DNA of 64,000 nt from Dehalococcoides mccartyi CG5 (GTDB taxonomy: Bacteria; Chloroflexota; Dehalococcoidia; Dehalococcoidales; Dehalococcoidaceae), in the NCBI RefSeq assembly GCF_000830885.1, contig NZ_CP006951.1:682001-746000 (forward strand), written 5' to 3'. Shown here one piece after another: positions 26,427 to 34,890 of this stretch (position 1 is its first letter; each line of letters begins with the position of its first letter). The notes under the pieces are model-generated. The model searched no databases. It was given only the letters and a program-made list of their open reading frames with translations, and was not told where the DNA came from. Both the position numbers and the translations under genes were made by a program.

Positions 26427-27506
26427 ATGGCACGAACAGTAATACCCTTCGGGCCACAGCATCCGGTATTTCCTGAACCGGTACAACTTAAACTTGAATG
26501 CGAAGATGAAACCGTAGTCGGGGTCACACCAGTTATTGGTTATGTACACCGCGGGGTAGAAAAAGCCTGTGAGCTAAATACTCTTAGGCAGAATATATTT
26601 CTGGTAGAACGTATTTGCGGTATCTGTTCCATACAGCACGCACTTTGTTACTGTCAGGGTATAGAAGAACTGGCAAATATTGAAATTCCCCAGCGGGCGC
26701 AGTATCTGCGTACTGCCTGGGCAGAGCTTTCCCGCCTGCACAGCCATAGCCTCTGGCTTGGTCTGCTGGCAGATGCACTTGGTTTTGAAAGCCTGTTTAT
26801 GCAAATTTGGCGTGCCCGTGAGATTATTCTGGATATACTGGAAATAACCGCCGGACACCGGGTTATCACCTCTGCCTGTGTGGTTGGCGGGGTACGCCGT
26901 GACATAGATGCCGAAATGCTCAAAAAGACAGAAGCTATGCTGGGTGATTTCAGAAAGATGATGGATAAGACCATTCTGCCCACACTGCTAAATGACCCCA
27001 CCTTGAAGAAAAGAACGGTCGGCAAGGGTATTTTGTCTTATGACCAGGCTGTTACACTGGGAGCTTGCGGTCCTACCATGCGTGGCAGCGGTGTTCCTTC
27101 TGACGTCCGTTCCACCGGTTATGCCGCCTTTAAAGAGCTTGGTTTTGAGCCGGTAGTGGAAACAGCCGGTGACAGTTATGCCCGTACTCTGGTGCGCACC
27201 CGCGAACTATACCAGTCCATAGACCTTACTCTGGCAGCACTCCACCAGATGCCTGCCGGCGAAATAATGGTTAAGGCAGATGCCTATCCCGAGGGAGAAA
27301 TATTTACCCGGGTGGAACAGCCGCGCGGTGAGCTTACTTATTATATCAAGGCCAATGGCACAAACCATCTGGACAGGTGCAAAATACGCACCCCCACTTT
27401 TGCCAATATACCCACCCTGCTGGTTATGCTGCCGGGGTGCGAACTGGCAGACGTGCCTGTTATTACCTTATCTATAGATCCTTGTATATCCTGTACGGAG
27501 CGTTAG
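26427..27506 (+). CDS. echE: [NiFe] hydrogenase large subunit, Ech-type
   Basis: A 359-residue large subunit carrying the NiFe site. Both cysteine pairs are intact: RICGICSIQH (62-71) and DPCISCTER (351-359). This separates it from NuoD, which has lost them, and marks a real hydrogenase. The protein ends directly after the second pair, so there is no C-terminal peptide for a maturation protease to remove. It starts on ATG 26427 immediately after the fusion gene. Confidence 0.95.
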   Translation: MARTVIPFGPQHPVFPEPVQLKLECEDETVVGVTPVIGYVHRGVEKACELNTLRQNIFLVERICGICSIQHALCYCQGIEELANIEIPQRAQYLRTAWAELSRLHSHSLWLGLLADALGFESLFMQIWRAREIILDILEITAGHRVITSACVVGGVRRDIDAEMLKKTEAMLGDFRKMMDKTILPTLLNDPTLKKRTVGKGILSYDQAVTLGACGPTMRGSGVPSDVRSTGYAAFKELGFEPVVETAGDSYARTLVRTRELYQSIDLTLAALHQMPAGEIMVKADAYPEGEIFTRVEQPRGELTYYIKANGTNHLDRCKIRTPTFANIPTLLVMLPGCELADVPVITLSIDPCISCTER

Positions 27507-27515
27507 GAGAAGGCC

Positions 27516-27860
27516 ATGCCTTGGATGATCGGAACAGTATTAAAAAATTTGTTTTCAGCTCCCGCCACCCGCCGTTATCCTTATGAAAAACGGGAGTCTT
27601 TTGAAGGTTCACGCGGAAGTATTGTTTGGGATGCTAAACGCTGTGATATGTGCAGTGATTGTGCCAGAGTTTGCCCTGCCCGTGCCATCACTGTTGATTC
27701 GGAAAAACACCAGATAGAATATGACCCGCTTAAGTGCATCTACTGCGGCACTTGCACCGAAACCTGCCTTCAGCATGCTATTATCCAGCACCCTCTTTAT
27801 GCTGCCCCACAGGGTGCACATGCCAGCCAGATAACCGAAGTACACCACTACCGCTACTAA
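27516..27860 (+). CDS. echF: Ech-type hydrogenase ferredoxin-like subunit
   Basis: A 114-residue NuoI/EchF homologue with two [4Fe-4S] motifs, CDMCSDCARVCPA and CIYCGTCTETCLQ. It passes electrons between the NiFe small subunit and the electron partner. AGGAG is 5-6 nt before ATG 27516. It is the last gene of the operon, and a hairpin terminator follows. Confidence 0.93.
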   Translation: MPWMIGTVLKNLFSAPATRRYPYEKRESFEGSRGSIVWDAKRCDMCSDCARVCPARAITVDSEKHQIEYDPLKCIYCGTCTETCLQHAIIQHPLYAAPQGAHASQITEVHHYRY

Positions 27861-27885
27861 GTATAATTTTAAGCCTAAAGAAAAG

Positions 27886-27912
27886 CCCCGGTCTTGGCCG
27901 GGGTATATTTAT
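27886..27912. terminator. Bidirectional terminator between echF and epmA
   Basis: CCCCGG (27886-27891) and CCGGGG (27898-27903) form a 6-bp GC stem with a 6-nt loop. Transcripts from the minus strand get a CTTTTCTTT tail and plus-strand transcripts a weaker T-rich one. Confidence 0.8.
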
Positions 27913-27941
27913 TAGTAAAAATATAATATTATGTAAATATG

Positions 27942-28871
27942 TCAGGCAGTATCTGCCGTAAAGGGCATTACGTCCTGTATCTGGTCTGTATTGCAGAAAA
28001 ACATCACCAAACGGTCTATCCCAAGCGCATTTCCAGTGCAAACCGGCAGATATTTCACTGCCTCCAAAAATATTTCAGGCGTAACCACCCGCCTGTTTTG
28101 CTCAGCCTCTATCAGCTTTTTTTCTTCGGCAAAACGGGCTGATTGTTCAAGCGGATTAGTCAGCTCGGAATATGCATTTGCCATTTCCAAACCCGATATG
28201 AAAAACTCTGCCCGTTCAGCAACTTCAGGATTGGTTTTCTTGAGTCTGGCCAAAGACGCCATTTTAGCAGGATAATCCAGTAGCACAGTAGGACGATGGG
28301 ACTGAAAAGATGGTATAACCTTCAGCACCAGATCTTCATCAAAACGCTTCTCATCATCGGTATTCACCGGATCCCAGCCTACTGTATTCAGAAAAGCATC
28401 ACGCACGGTTAGGCGTTCCCAGGGGGGTGTCAGGTCAATATCCTGTCCCAAATAACGGATTTGGATCTTGCCAAACAGCTTCATTGAAATATGGTAGAAC
28501 AGATTTTCGGTATCATTTATCATCTGGAGATAATCTGCCCCGACCCTGTACCACTCCAGCATACTAAATTCAGGATTATGGTGACGGCCTTTTTCGCCAT
28601 CCCGAAAGCAGCGGCTTATCTGGTAGATATTGGTATAGCCGGATGCCAGCATGCGTTTCATATACAGTTCGGGCGAGGTAGACAGATAACCGTTTTGACA
28701 CTCTACCGGTTTTATATAGCGTTCCGGGACAACTGAGGGAACAAAAACAGGGGTCTCCACTTCCAGAAACCCCTGTTCATTAAAAAAACTGCGTATTAAC
28801 CCCAAGATTTGCATACGGCTTTTTAAGTTGTCTTCCAGTCTTCCCAGCCGTTGCCTCTCATCAGAATACAT
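27942..28871 (-). CDS. epmA: EF-P lysine ligase (EpmA/PoxA/GenX)
   Basis: A 309-residue class II lysyl-tRNA-synthetase-like enzyme without the anticodon-binding domain, which attaches (R)-beta-lysine to EF-P. Motifs seen are FLEVETPVFVPSVVPE (motif 1), CFRDGEKGRHHNPEFSMLEWYR (motif 2, positions about 86-107) and a C-terminal GNALGIDRLVMF (motif 3). The efp gene ends 5 nt before its start, on the same strand, which supports the modification role. The EpmB aminomutase that makes beta-lysine is not in the window. Confidence 0.92.
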   Translation of the reverse strand: MYSDERQRLGRLEDNLKSRMQILGLIRSFFNEQGFLEVETPVFVPSVVPERYIKPVECQNGYLSTSPELYMKRMLASGYTNIYQISRCFRDGEKGRHHNPEFSMLEWYRVGADYLQMINDTENLFYHISMKLFGKIQIRYLGQDIDLTPPWERLTVRDAFLNTVGWDPVNTDDEKRFDEDLVLKVIPSFQSHRPTVLLDYPAKMASLARLKKTNPEVAERAEFFISGLEMANAYSELTNPLEQSARFAEEKKLIEAEQNRRVVTPEIFLEAVKYLPVCTGNALGIDRLVMFFCNTDQIQDVMPFTADTA

Positions 28872-28876
28872 TATAG

Positions 28877-29443
28877 TTACTTCTTATTGCCCACTCTTTC
28901 AACGTAGGCACCGGTGCGGGTATCCACCCTTATTACGTCCCCTGCTTTCATAAAGGTGGGCACACCTATTTCCATACCATTTGAAAGTTTAGCAGGTTTA
29001 TTCTGGGCGGTTACGGTTTCTTTGCCGGTACTCATAGAGGTTTCCATTACTTCCAGCTCAATAAAATTGGGCAAAGTAATTTCAATGGGATTATCCCCCA
29101 GAAGTTGCACCGGGACAACCATGCCGTCTTTTAGAAAAACGCCTCTTGAACCCATACGGTCTTCGGCCATAAAGTGCTGTTCAAAAGTATCGGTATTCAT
29201 AAATATATAATTGCCATTTTCATGGTAAAGATACTGCATATCATAGGTAGATACATCAGCTTCTTTCAGTTTGTCACCGGAATGAAAAGTGCGCTCCAGA
29301 ATGCCGCCATCCATCAGGTTGCGGAATTTTATCCGGTATACGGCACTTCCCTTGCCCGGTTTCATAAAATCCACATCATCCACGTTGTATGGTATATCAT
29401 CCAACATGATTTTTTTATTCTTGCTGATTTCCTCTATATTCAT
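28877..29443 (-). CDS. efp: Elongation factor P
   Basis: A 188-residue translation factor that relieves ribosome stalling at proline runs. The loop KPGKGSA (28-34) carries K31 at the position modified in EpmA-type EF-P. Three beta-barrel domains of normal length follow, ending in a typical IRVDTRTGAYVERV segment. It is co-directional with epmA, 5 nt apart, so the factor and its modifying enzyme are made together. Confidence 0.96.
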   Translation of the reverse strand: MNIEEISKNKKIMLDDIPYNVDDVDFMKPGKGSAVYRIKFRNLMDGGILERTFHSGDKLKEADVSTYDMQYLYHENGNYIFMNTDTFEQHFMAEDRMGSRGVFLKDGMVVPVQLLGDNPIEITLPNFIELEVMETSMSTGKETVTAQNKPAKLSNGMEIGVPTFMKAGDVIRVDTRTGAYVERVGNKK

Positions 29444-29535
29444 ACTGGCCTTTCGTAACGGAAAATACTAAGCGGTTCAATCCGAAAATAATAATGTATA
29501 TACGTATAACAAGTCAAATTAACTTCCAATATATA

Positions 29536-29564
29536 TTGACACTGCTTTTGGGCAAAACTATAAT
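29536..29564 (+). promoter_or_regulatory. Consensus promoter of the marR-MMPL operon
   Basis: TTGACA (29536-29541) and TATAAT (29559-29564) are both perfect and separated by exactly 17 bp. Such a strong promoter suits a repressed operon. Confidence 0.85.
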
Positions 29565-29598
29565 TAGTGTAATATAAAATATATGTGTGATAGTAATA

Positions 29599-29621
29599 TT
29601 ATCTATAAACATAATAGATAA
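29599..29621 (+). promoter_or_regulatory. Candidate MarR operator
   Basis: A perfect inverted repeat TTATCTAT / ATAGATAA (8-bp arms, 7-bp spacer) lies between the promoter and the marR start. Its size fits a MarR dimer site, so autoregulation is likely. Confidence 0.5.
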
Positions 29622-29632
29622 AGAGGATATAA

Positions 29633-30118
29633 ATGACACCAGAAAATAGCCCTGAAAATGCAAAATCAATCTTGGTTAAAGATATTCTGGTACTTATCCA
29701 GAAGCTTTATACTGAAGCACTGGTAATACCGCAAGGCTTGCTGGAAACAGAAATTACCATGCCTCAACTACGAGTGCTCTTGCTCTTGCACCTCAACGGG
29801 CCGCTTTCTATGGGGATTATATCCAAAAAACTTTGCATCGGGCTGGCTACTCTTACCGGTATTGTAGACCGTCTGGTCAAACAAGGCTTTGTAGAACGTG
29901 AAACCCCACCGGACAACCGCCGCGTTGTTATCTGTCATCTGACCGAAAAGGGGAACGCCCATTATGAAAGCCTGTGGCAATTTACTACCGGCAAGGTAGC
30001 CGAATTGCTGGACGGTGTAGATAATGAAGATTTATCGGTAATACGAAACGGTTTCTGCATACTTGAAAAGTCCGCTGCAAATAAATCAGCGGCTATTGAA
30101 AATACTGATAGGATATAA
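29633..30118 (+). CDS. MarR family transcriptional regulator
   Basis: A 161-residue winged-helix regulator. The recognition region is LSMGIISKKLCIGLATLTGIVDRLVKQGFVER (about 58-90), followed by the wing PPDNRRVVICHLTEKG. MarR proteins repress exporters and release DNA when a ligand binds. It sits 4 nt upstream of an MMPL exporter under a consensus promoter with a dyad downstream, so it probably represses its own operon. AGAGGA is the ribosome site. Confidence 0.93.
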   Translation: MTPENSPENAKSILVKDILVLIQKLYTEALVIPQGLLETEITMPQLRVLLLLHLNGPLSMGIISKKLCIGLATLTGIVDRLVKQGFVERETPPDNRRVVICHLTEKGNAHYESLWQFTTGKVAELLDGVDNEDLSVIRNGFCILEKSAANKSAAIENTDRI

Positions 30119-30122
30119 GCAC

Positions 30123-33047
30123 ATGTTCAAAGCTATTGCCGGCTGGGTTATCAAATTTAAATATTTGGTGGTCAGTTTCTGGGTGATACTGGCCGCTTTA
30201 ATGGCATTTACCGCCCCTTCCCTGCAGGAAGTAAGCAAACTGGATCAGTCCGGCTTCATGCCTGCAGATTCAGATTCTGCTAAAGCAAGTGCGCTTTTAA
30301 AACAATATTTCCCGAATGAAAGCGCCTCTGTTTCAAGCCTGTATCTCATTATCTACAATCATTCCACCCTAAACCAGAATGATATGGATTATGCGCATTC
30401 TCTTAGCCTATGGCTGTCTTCGGAAAGTGCGCCTGCCGGTATTGGGGAGATAAATTCGGTCTTCAGTCACCCCCAGCTTTCCAGCCGCCTTATCAGTCCG
30501 GATAACACTACCATGCTAATAGATGTCGGCTTGCTTCAATCGGCCCAAGACCAGCAGTCAGAAAATATTATAACCAGCATCCACGCTCAGATTACAAACA
30601 TGCCTGACGGACTTGAGGTATTTGTCTCAGGTGAAGCCGGCATGATGAAGGACCTGTATGCGGCACTGGCAGAGAGCATAGACCTGACTACCATAGTTAC
30701 CATTATCCTGGTTTCGGTCTTGCTGCTTATCATCTATCGTTCACCGGTAGCTTCTCTGGTACCTTTGGTAACTATCGGTATTGCCTATCTGGTAAGCCGG
30801 GGAGTACTTGGATACATGGCTGAAGCCGGGGTAAATATCTGGTCACAGCTGGATGTATTTATAGTGGTGCTGATATTTGGGGTAGGTACGGATTATTGTC
30901 TGTTCATTATGTCACGTTTCCGGGAAGAACTGCATAAAAACCAAACCCGTTGGGAAGCACTGAAAACCGCTCTGGGGCGTATCAGTGCGGTTGTGTCTGC
31001 CAGTGCCATAGCCCTTATTGTAGGCCTTATGGGCATGTCTATAGCCCGTTACCAAATGATTCAAACCATGGGGCCTTCATTAAGTGTCTCAATTGCTATC
31101 ACCCTGCTGAGTGCCATTACCATCACGCCTGCACTGGCATCTATATTCGACGGTAAAATATTCTGGCCAAGCAAAACTAATGCAACCCGGCCGGAAAAAC
31201 TTGCGGTCTCACCTTCCAAAGATAAGTTCCGCTTCTGGAATTGGGTGGGTACTATTACTACCAAGCACCCCCTGCCGATAGCCCTGGTTATCATCGGGTT
31301 GCTCCTCATACCCTATACCCAGCTATCCCATCAGCGGCTTTCATTTGATACCATAAGTGAACTCCCTCAGGATGCCGAATCCGTCATAGGGTTTAACAAA
31401 CTGACGGAACATTTCAATATAGGTGAGATGATGCCTGCCACACTGGTACTGGCAGATGAAAACGGTGGGAACCTGAGTAATATTGCAATTCTTGCAGAAC
31501 TGGCAGATTTAACCGCCAGTCTGGAAAGTCTGAAAGGAGTAGATGCAGTTCAGTCTGTGCTTCAGCCGGACGGTACAGCTGCGTCAGGTGCGGCACTCCG
31601 GGCGGCAAACCAGGTACTGGGTTTGATACCGGTAGAATCTTCGGGAAATACCAACCCGGTAAATCTGGTTTCAGACCAAACTTTGGCAGGTTTTGAGTTT
31701 ATCAGGACCTACCTGCAGGAACTTGGGCAGAGTTTCCCCTGGCTGACAGAAGAAACATCTTACCGGGATTCCATATCCTCTCTGGACAATATAATAGATA
31801 CACTGCAGGATATCAGGTATGCCGCCCAGATAGATACCCAGTTAAATACCTTAACTGGCCAGCTTCGCCAAACTGCAGATGCCTTACGCCTTGGCTACCC
31901 TGCCCAAGCTGAAATAGCCTTCCTTGTAAAGGCCTATATGTTAGAAAGTGCCCAAACCTATAGCTTTATTGCTGACTTGTATGACTACCAGCAAGCTATG
32001 CTGAAAGTTGACAAGCTGGCTACGTTGATTGCTCAGGCAAATGCTGATGGAAGCATTGCTTCCGAACTGGATAGTCTGGCATATTCCACCGAACATCTGG
32101 CATTTGTAATTGGCAGCCAGGGGGTATTTTATCTGTTTCCGCAATCACTCCCGGCAGACAACTCACCTGCCAATCCAGTTGAAATACTGCTTGGTGAAAC
32201 CCGGCTATTCAGCCAGAATATGCGCTCTTTGAGTAATACCTTCACCGCTAACGGCAATCCATATTTTATATCTCAAACCCTGATGCAAACCTCACTTGAA
32301 CTTGATAGTCTGGTCAATATGTTTTATTCAGAAGACCAATCCGGTACCCGTTTATTTCTGATACTCTCTGACTCCCCTTATAGCAACGAGTCTATGGATA
32401 CCATTTCTGAAGTAAAAGCACTGTTACAGACAGACACATTGGGCAGTCATATTTCCGGTTTAGACTGCGGTATTCAGGGTACCAGTGCAGACATGCAAGA
32501 CGTCAGAGATATAATGGAGCAGGATTTTACCCATATCCAGCTGATAATAATTGCCGGGGTGTTTTTAGTTTTGCTGGTGCTTTTGCGAAGCATAGTCGCC
32601 CCTATCTACCTGCTGCTTACAGTCATGCTAAGTTACGGAGCAACCATGGGTATTATCACTTGGCTCTTTCAAGACGTACTGGGACATTCCGGCATAAGCT
32701 TTATGCTGCCGATTATATTATTTACCCTCATTGTGGCGTTGGGTTCAGATTACAATATTTTTCTGGTATCCCGCATCCGCGAAGAATCCGAGACTAAACC
32801 CATTAAAGAGGCTGTAAAAAATGCCATCTCCTCAACCGGCGGAGTTATTGTGGCTTGCGGCCTTATCTTGGGAGGTACATTTGCGGCTATGCTAACGTCA
32901 CCCATACTAACCATGTATCAGCTAGGGGCTGCAGTAGCTATTGGCATAATAATGGATACTGTTATTGTAAGAGGAATTTTAGTGCCATCACTGGCAACCA
33001 TAGTTGGCCGTTGGAACTGGTGGCCATTTCATAATCTGAAAAAATAG
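30123..33047 (+). CDS. MMPL/RND family exporter
   Basis: A 974-residue export pump with the RND pseudo-repeat: a helix near the N-terminus, an external domain, a helix group around 185-350, a second external domain (about 370-780) and a second helix group around 790-970. GVGTDYCLFIMSRFREEL and GSDYNIFLVSRIREES are the paired MMPL signatures, each with an aspartate in the helix (proton relay). The second external domain is unusually long and helix-rich. Start ATG 30123 is preferred, since the longer frame lies inside marR. It probably exports lipids or toxic compounds; the substrate is unknown. Confidence 0.9.
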   Translation: MFKAIAGWVIKFKYLVVSFWVILAALMAFTAPSLQEVSKLDQSGFMPADSDSAKASALLKQYFPNESASVSSLYLIIYNHSTLNQNDMDYAHSLSLWLSSESAPAGIGEINSVFSHPQLSSRLISPDNTTMLIDVGLLQSAQDQQSENIITSIHAQITNMPDGLEVFVSGEAGMMKDLYAALAESIDLTTIVTIILVSVLLLIIYRSPVASLVPLVTIGIAYLVSRGVLGYMAEAGVNIWSQLDVFIVVLIFGVGTDYCLFIMSRFREELHKNQTRWEALKTALGRISAVVSASAIALIVGLMGMSIARYQMIQTMGPSLSVSIAITLLSAITITPALASIFDGKIFWPSKTNATRPEKLAVSPSKDKFRFWNWVGTITTKHPLPIALVIIGLLLIPYTQLSHQRLSFDTISELPQDAESVIGFNKLTEHFNIGEMMPATLVLADENGGNLSNIAILAELADLTASLESLKGVDAVQSVLQPDGTAASGAALRAANQVLGLIPVESSGNTNPVNLVSDQTLAGFEFIRTYLQELGQSFPWLTEETSYRDSISSLDNIIDTLQDIRYAAQIDTQLNTLTGQLRQTADALRLGYPAQAEIAFLVKAYMLESAQTYSFIADLYDYQQAMLKVDKLATLIAQANADGSIASELDSLAYSTEHLAFVIGSQGVFYLFPQSLPADNSPANPVEILLGETRLFSQNMRSLSNTFTANGNPYFISQTLMQTSLELDSLVNMFYSEDQSGTRLFLILSDSPYSNESMDTISEVKALLQTDTLGSHISGLDCGIQGTSADMQDVRDIMEQDFTHIQLIIIAGVFLVLLVLLRSIVAPIYLLLTVMLSYGATMGIITWLFQDVLGHSGISFMLPIILFTLIVALGSDYNIFLVSRIREESETKPIKEAVKNAISSTGGVIVACGLILGGTFAAMLTSPILTMYQLGAAVAIGIIMDTVIVRGILVPSLATIVGRWNWWPFHNLKK

Positions 33048-33092
33048 AGTAGCGGAAAATGTGAATAGCGAAGGTTAAACGCTGATTGCCAT

Positions 33093-33737
33093 TTAAAAAA
33101 CTTTGCACTTGTAACTTAAAAGTATCCTGCCCAGAACCTTTATCTCAGATAAAGGCAAATCATGGCTTGTGCCGTTTCCATTGGAAATCCGGAAGCCGTT
33201 TTCAGTGGAATAAAGGTTATATCCGTAAACACCTTGGTCAATCTGGCAGGCATATAAGTTACCATCTTCAATGGTATGTTCAGCCTGAATAACCACCATT
33301 TCACCCGGGTAAATGCCAAAATGTTCAAGATGATTGTCTTCTACCTGAAGAGCATAAATGTTTTTTAAATTTTCAACTATGCTGCGGGGAATAAGAAAAC
33401 TCTTATACGCCAATTCATTATAAGTTTTTCGTTCAGGCATGCACCCGTGTACACAAACCTCCACCGTCTCAAGTCTTTTAAAAATAGACCGGACTTCGGC
33501 CAGTATATCTTCAATTTGCCTAGGGGAGGAATTATCGTTTTCAGAAATAAGTTTGGCTGGTTCAATTCCAAAAGCATTGGAAAGCTTATTAGCTGTTGCC
33601 AGAGTAATACTCTGACGTTCACCTTTTTCCAGTTTTCTTATATATTGCCCGGAAAGCCCTGAACGAGTGCCCAGATATTCAGGCGTCCAGCCTCTGGCTT
33701 TCCGAAACTCTCGTATCTTTTCGCCTATACTCATCAT
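33093..33737 (-). CDS. XRE-family regulator with S24-like C-terminal domain
   Basis: A 214-residue protein: helix-turn-helix of the XRE/Cro type (residues 4-60, YLGTRSGLSGQYIRKLEKGE), a linker, then a LexA/CI-like S24 domain (about 115-214, FGIYPGEMVVIQAEHTIEDGNLYACQI, at its positions 135-160). The position where self-cleaving repressors have Ser-Met is N-H (EDNHLEHFG), so autocleavage is unlikely. A shared start region has two ATG codons at 33737 and 33734. Inverted repeats upstream suggest autoregulation. Regulated genes are not evident; the neighbouring MMPL operon is convergent. Confidence 0.85.
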   Translation of the reverse strand: MMSIGEKIREFRKARGWTPEYLGTRSGLSGQYIRKLEKGERQSITLATANKLSNAFGIEPAKLISENDNSSPRQIEDILAEVRSIFKRLETVEVCVHGCMPERKTYNELAYKSFLIPRSIVENLKNIYALQVEDNHLEHFGIYPGEMVVIQAEHTIEDGNLYACQIDQGVYGYNLYSTENGFRISNGNGTSHDLPLSEIKVLGRILLSYKCKVF

Positions 33738-34061
33738 GGTAATTATATAGACATTATGCGCCTAAAATATGTAATTAACAACAGATATTTTAGCAACTAT
33801 TCATATACTTGGGTTATCATATCTTGCTGGAGTATCTTCCTGTATTGTTGTTTCGTCACAAATTGGTTTACGATTGACATATTAAAACAGATAACAATAA
33901 AGAATAATGTCTATGACGGATACTTAATCAAACAAATACTGCGTTGATTAAATAAACAACAAGTTTAGCTATTTGCGAGGTTATAAAACGGAACAAGGCG
34001 TACAAAACTAATCCTGCAAATATTGAAGAATGATTTGATATGCAAAACACGAAGGAGTAAG
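33738..34061. other. AT-rich intergenic region with inverted repeats
   Basis: About 324 bases without a convincing gene. It contains CTAAAATAT (33762-33770) and ATATTTTAG (33785-33793), a 9-bp inverted repeat just upstream of the XRE gene. It also holds ATAGACATTAT (33747-33757) and its exact complement ATAATGTCTAT (33904-33914). These are candidate operators. A 63-codon frame here is hydrophobic and AT-driven, and I do not call it. Confidence 0.5.
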
Positions 34062-34137
34062 TGGTGAGCCGTGCGGGGTTCGAACCCACGACCCTCTGAT
34101 TAAAAGTCAGATGCTCTACCAGCTGAGCTAACGGCCC
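34062..34137 (-). tRNA. tRNA-Lys (anticodon TTT)
   Basis: A 76-nt cloverleaf on the minus strand: acceptor GGGCCGT with ACGGCTC, D arm GCTC/GAGC, anticodon stem CTGAC/... around TTTTAAT (anticodon TTT), T loop TTCGAAC and encoded CCA (34062-34064). Confidence 0.96.
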
Positions 34138-34150
34138 ACAAACAGACGTT

Positions 34151-34180
34151 ATTTTAGCATCGTTGGGTAGGTTTTGACAA
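34151..34180 (-). promoter_or_regulatory. Promoter of tRNA-Lys
   Basis: On the minus strand TTGTCA (34175-34180) and TAAAAT (34151-34156) are 18 bp apart, with TGC forming an extended -10. Confidence 0.6.
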
Positions 34181-34242
34181 ACTTTAATCAGCCATTTTGC
34201 AGTTATATTTGAAATATTTGTTATTACGCCGCAAAATATCCG

Positions 34243-34578
34243 CTACTTTGCTGTTACTTCCGTCGGAATAACCTTGATATCGCTGGCTGATTTTCGTTTG
34301 CGCCGTTTCCAGCCCAGACCCTCCAGGAAGTCACCGATAATTATTTCCTGATATGATTCATGTCTGAGAGATAAATCCGGATTGATGCGGTATTTTATTC
34401 CCCTGCCCTCTTTTTTCTTGGCAATATAACCTTCGGTTTCAAGGTCAGCAATAATTTTTCTTACAGCCCGTTCGGTAATATGTATATTTTCAGCGATTTC
34501 GCGTGCTGTAATACGTGAATGTCGGGCTAAAAAGCTTAGCACCAGTGCGTGGTTTGTGAGAAAAGTCCAGCTCGCCAT
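34243..34578 (-). CDS. Winged-helix transcriptional regulator
   Basis: A 111-residue MarR/ArsR-like winged helix. The recognition helix region is ITAREIAENIHITERAVRKIIADLETEGYI (about 23-52), followed by the wing KKKEGRGIKYRIN. A basic stretch WKRRKRK (about 93-99) lies near the C-terminus. It has no cysteine or histidine metal site, so it is not a classical ArsR sensor. It is divergent from the leader and permease at 34616-36216 and may control them; that is inference. Confidence 0.8.
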   Translation of the reverse strand: MASWTFLTNHALVLSFLARHSRITAREIAENIHITERAVRKIIADLETEGYIAKKKEGRGIKYRINPDLSLRHESYQEIIIGDFLEGLGWKRRKRKSASDIKVIPTEVTAK

Positions 34579-34615
34579 TCATATCTCCCCTTTAATTTAT
34601 GCCCAATTCTACCAT

Positions 34616-34644
34616 TTGACAAGGTCTTTGATTAGTGATAAATT
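34616..34644 (+). promoter_or_regulatory. Promoter of the permease leader
   Basis: TTGACA (34616-34621) and TAAATT (34639-34644) are 17 bp apart. Transcription would start near 34651, giving an unusually long leader of about 290 nt before the permease. Confidence 0.55.
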
Positions 34645-34651
34645 ATTCATG

Positions 34652-34734
34652 TTTTAGATATCATAACTAAATAAGCATGAATAACAGAACATCTTGATTG
34701 TAAACTATTTTGTTTGTGCATGCAATATCTAAAA
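34652..34734 (+). other. Inverted repeats in permease leader
   Basis: TTTTAGATAT (34652-34661) is the exact complement of ATATCTAAAA (34725-34734), and TTATTCATG (34643-34651) pairs with CATGAATAA (34676-34684). The two pairings would compete or nest in RNA, or could be DNA sites for the divergent regulator. Confidence 0.4.
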
Positions 34735-34794
34735 TTGACAACGTAGGTGTTGCCACATCGGGTACATTAAAGTGCACGAAAGGGGGTGACTAAA

Positions 34795-34866
34795 ATGGTT
34801 GATAAAAAACCCATGGCTCCTGCTTCCAAACCCGGCGCTCCCGCTGCCAAGCCCGTTAAAAAGTAA
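34795..34866 (+). CDS. 23-residue Pro/Ala/Lys-rich micro-ORF
   Basis: An ATG at 34795 preceded by AGGGGGTGA, the strongest ribosome site in this stretch, opens a frame of 23 codons. It encodes K, P and A almost only (ending PVKK), with no hydrophobic segment. It sits in the leader of the permease gene and is followed by a strong hairpin, the layout of a leader peptide or of a small standalone protein. Function is unknown. Confidence 0.5.
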   Translation: MVDKKPMAPASKPGAPAAKPVKK

Positions 34867-34890
34867 CTGGTAATTCACTGATGGTAAAGG

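Noticed and set aside
33756-33947. A 63-codon plus-strand frame with a hydrophobic product
   Set aside because: It lies in AT-rich intergenic DNA, has no ribosome site, and overlaps the repeats upstream of the XRE gene.
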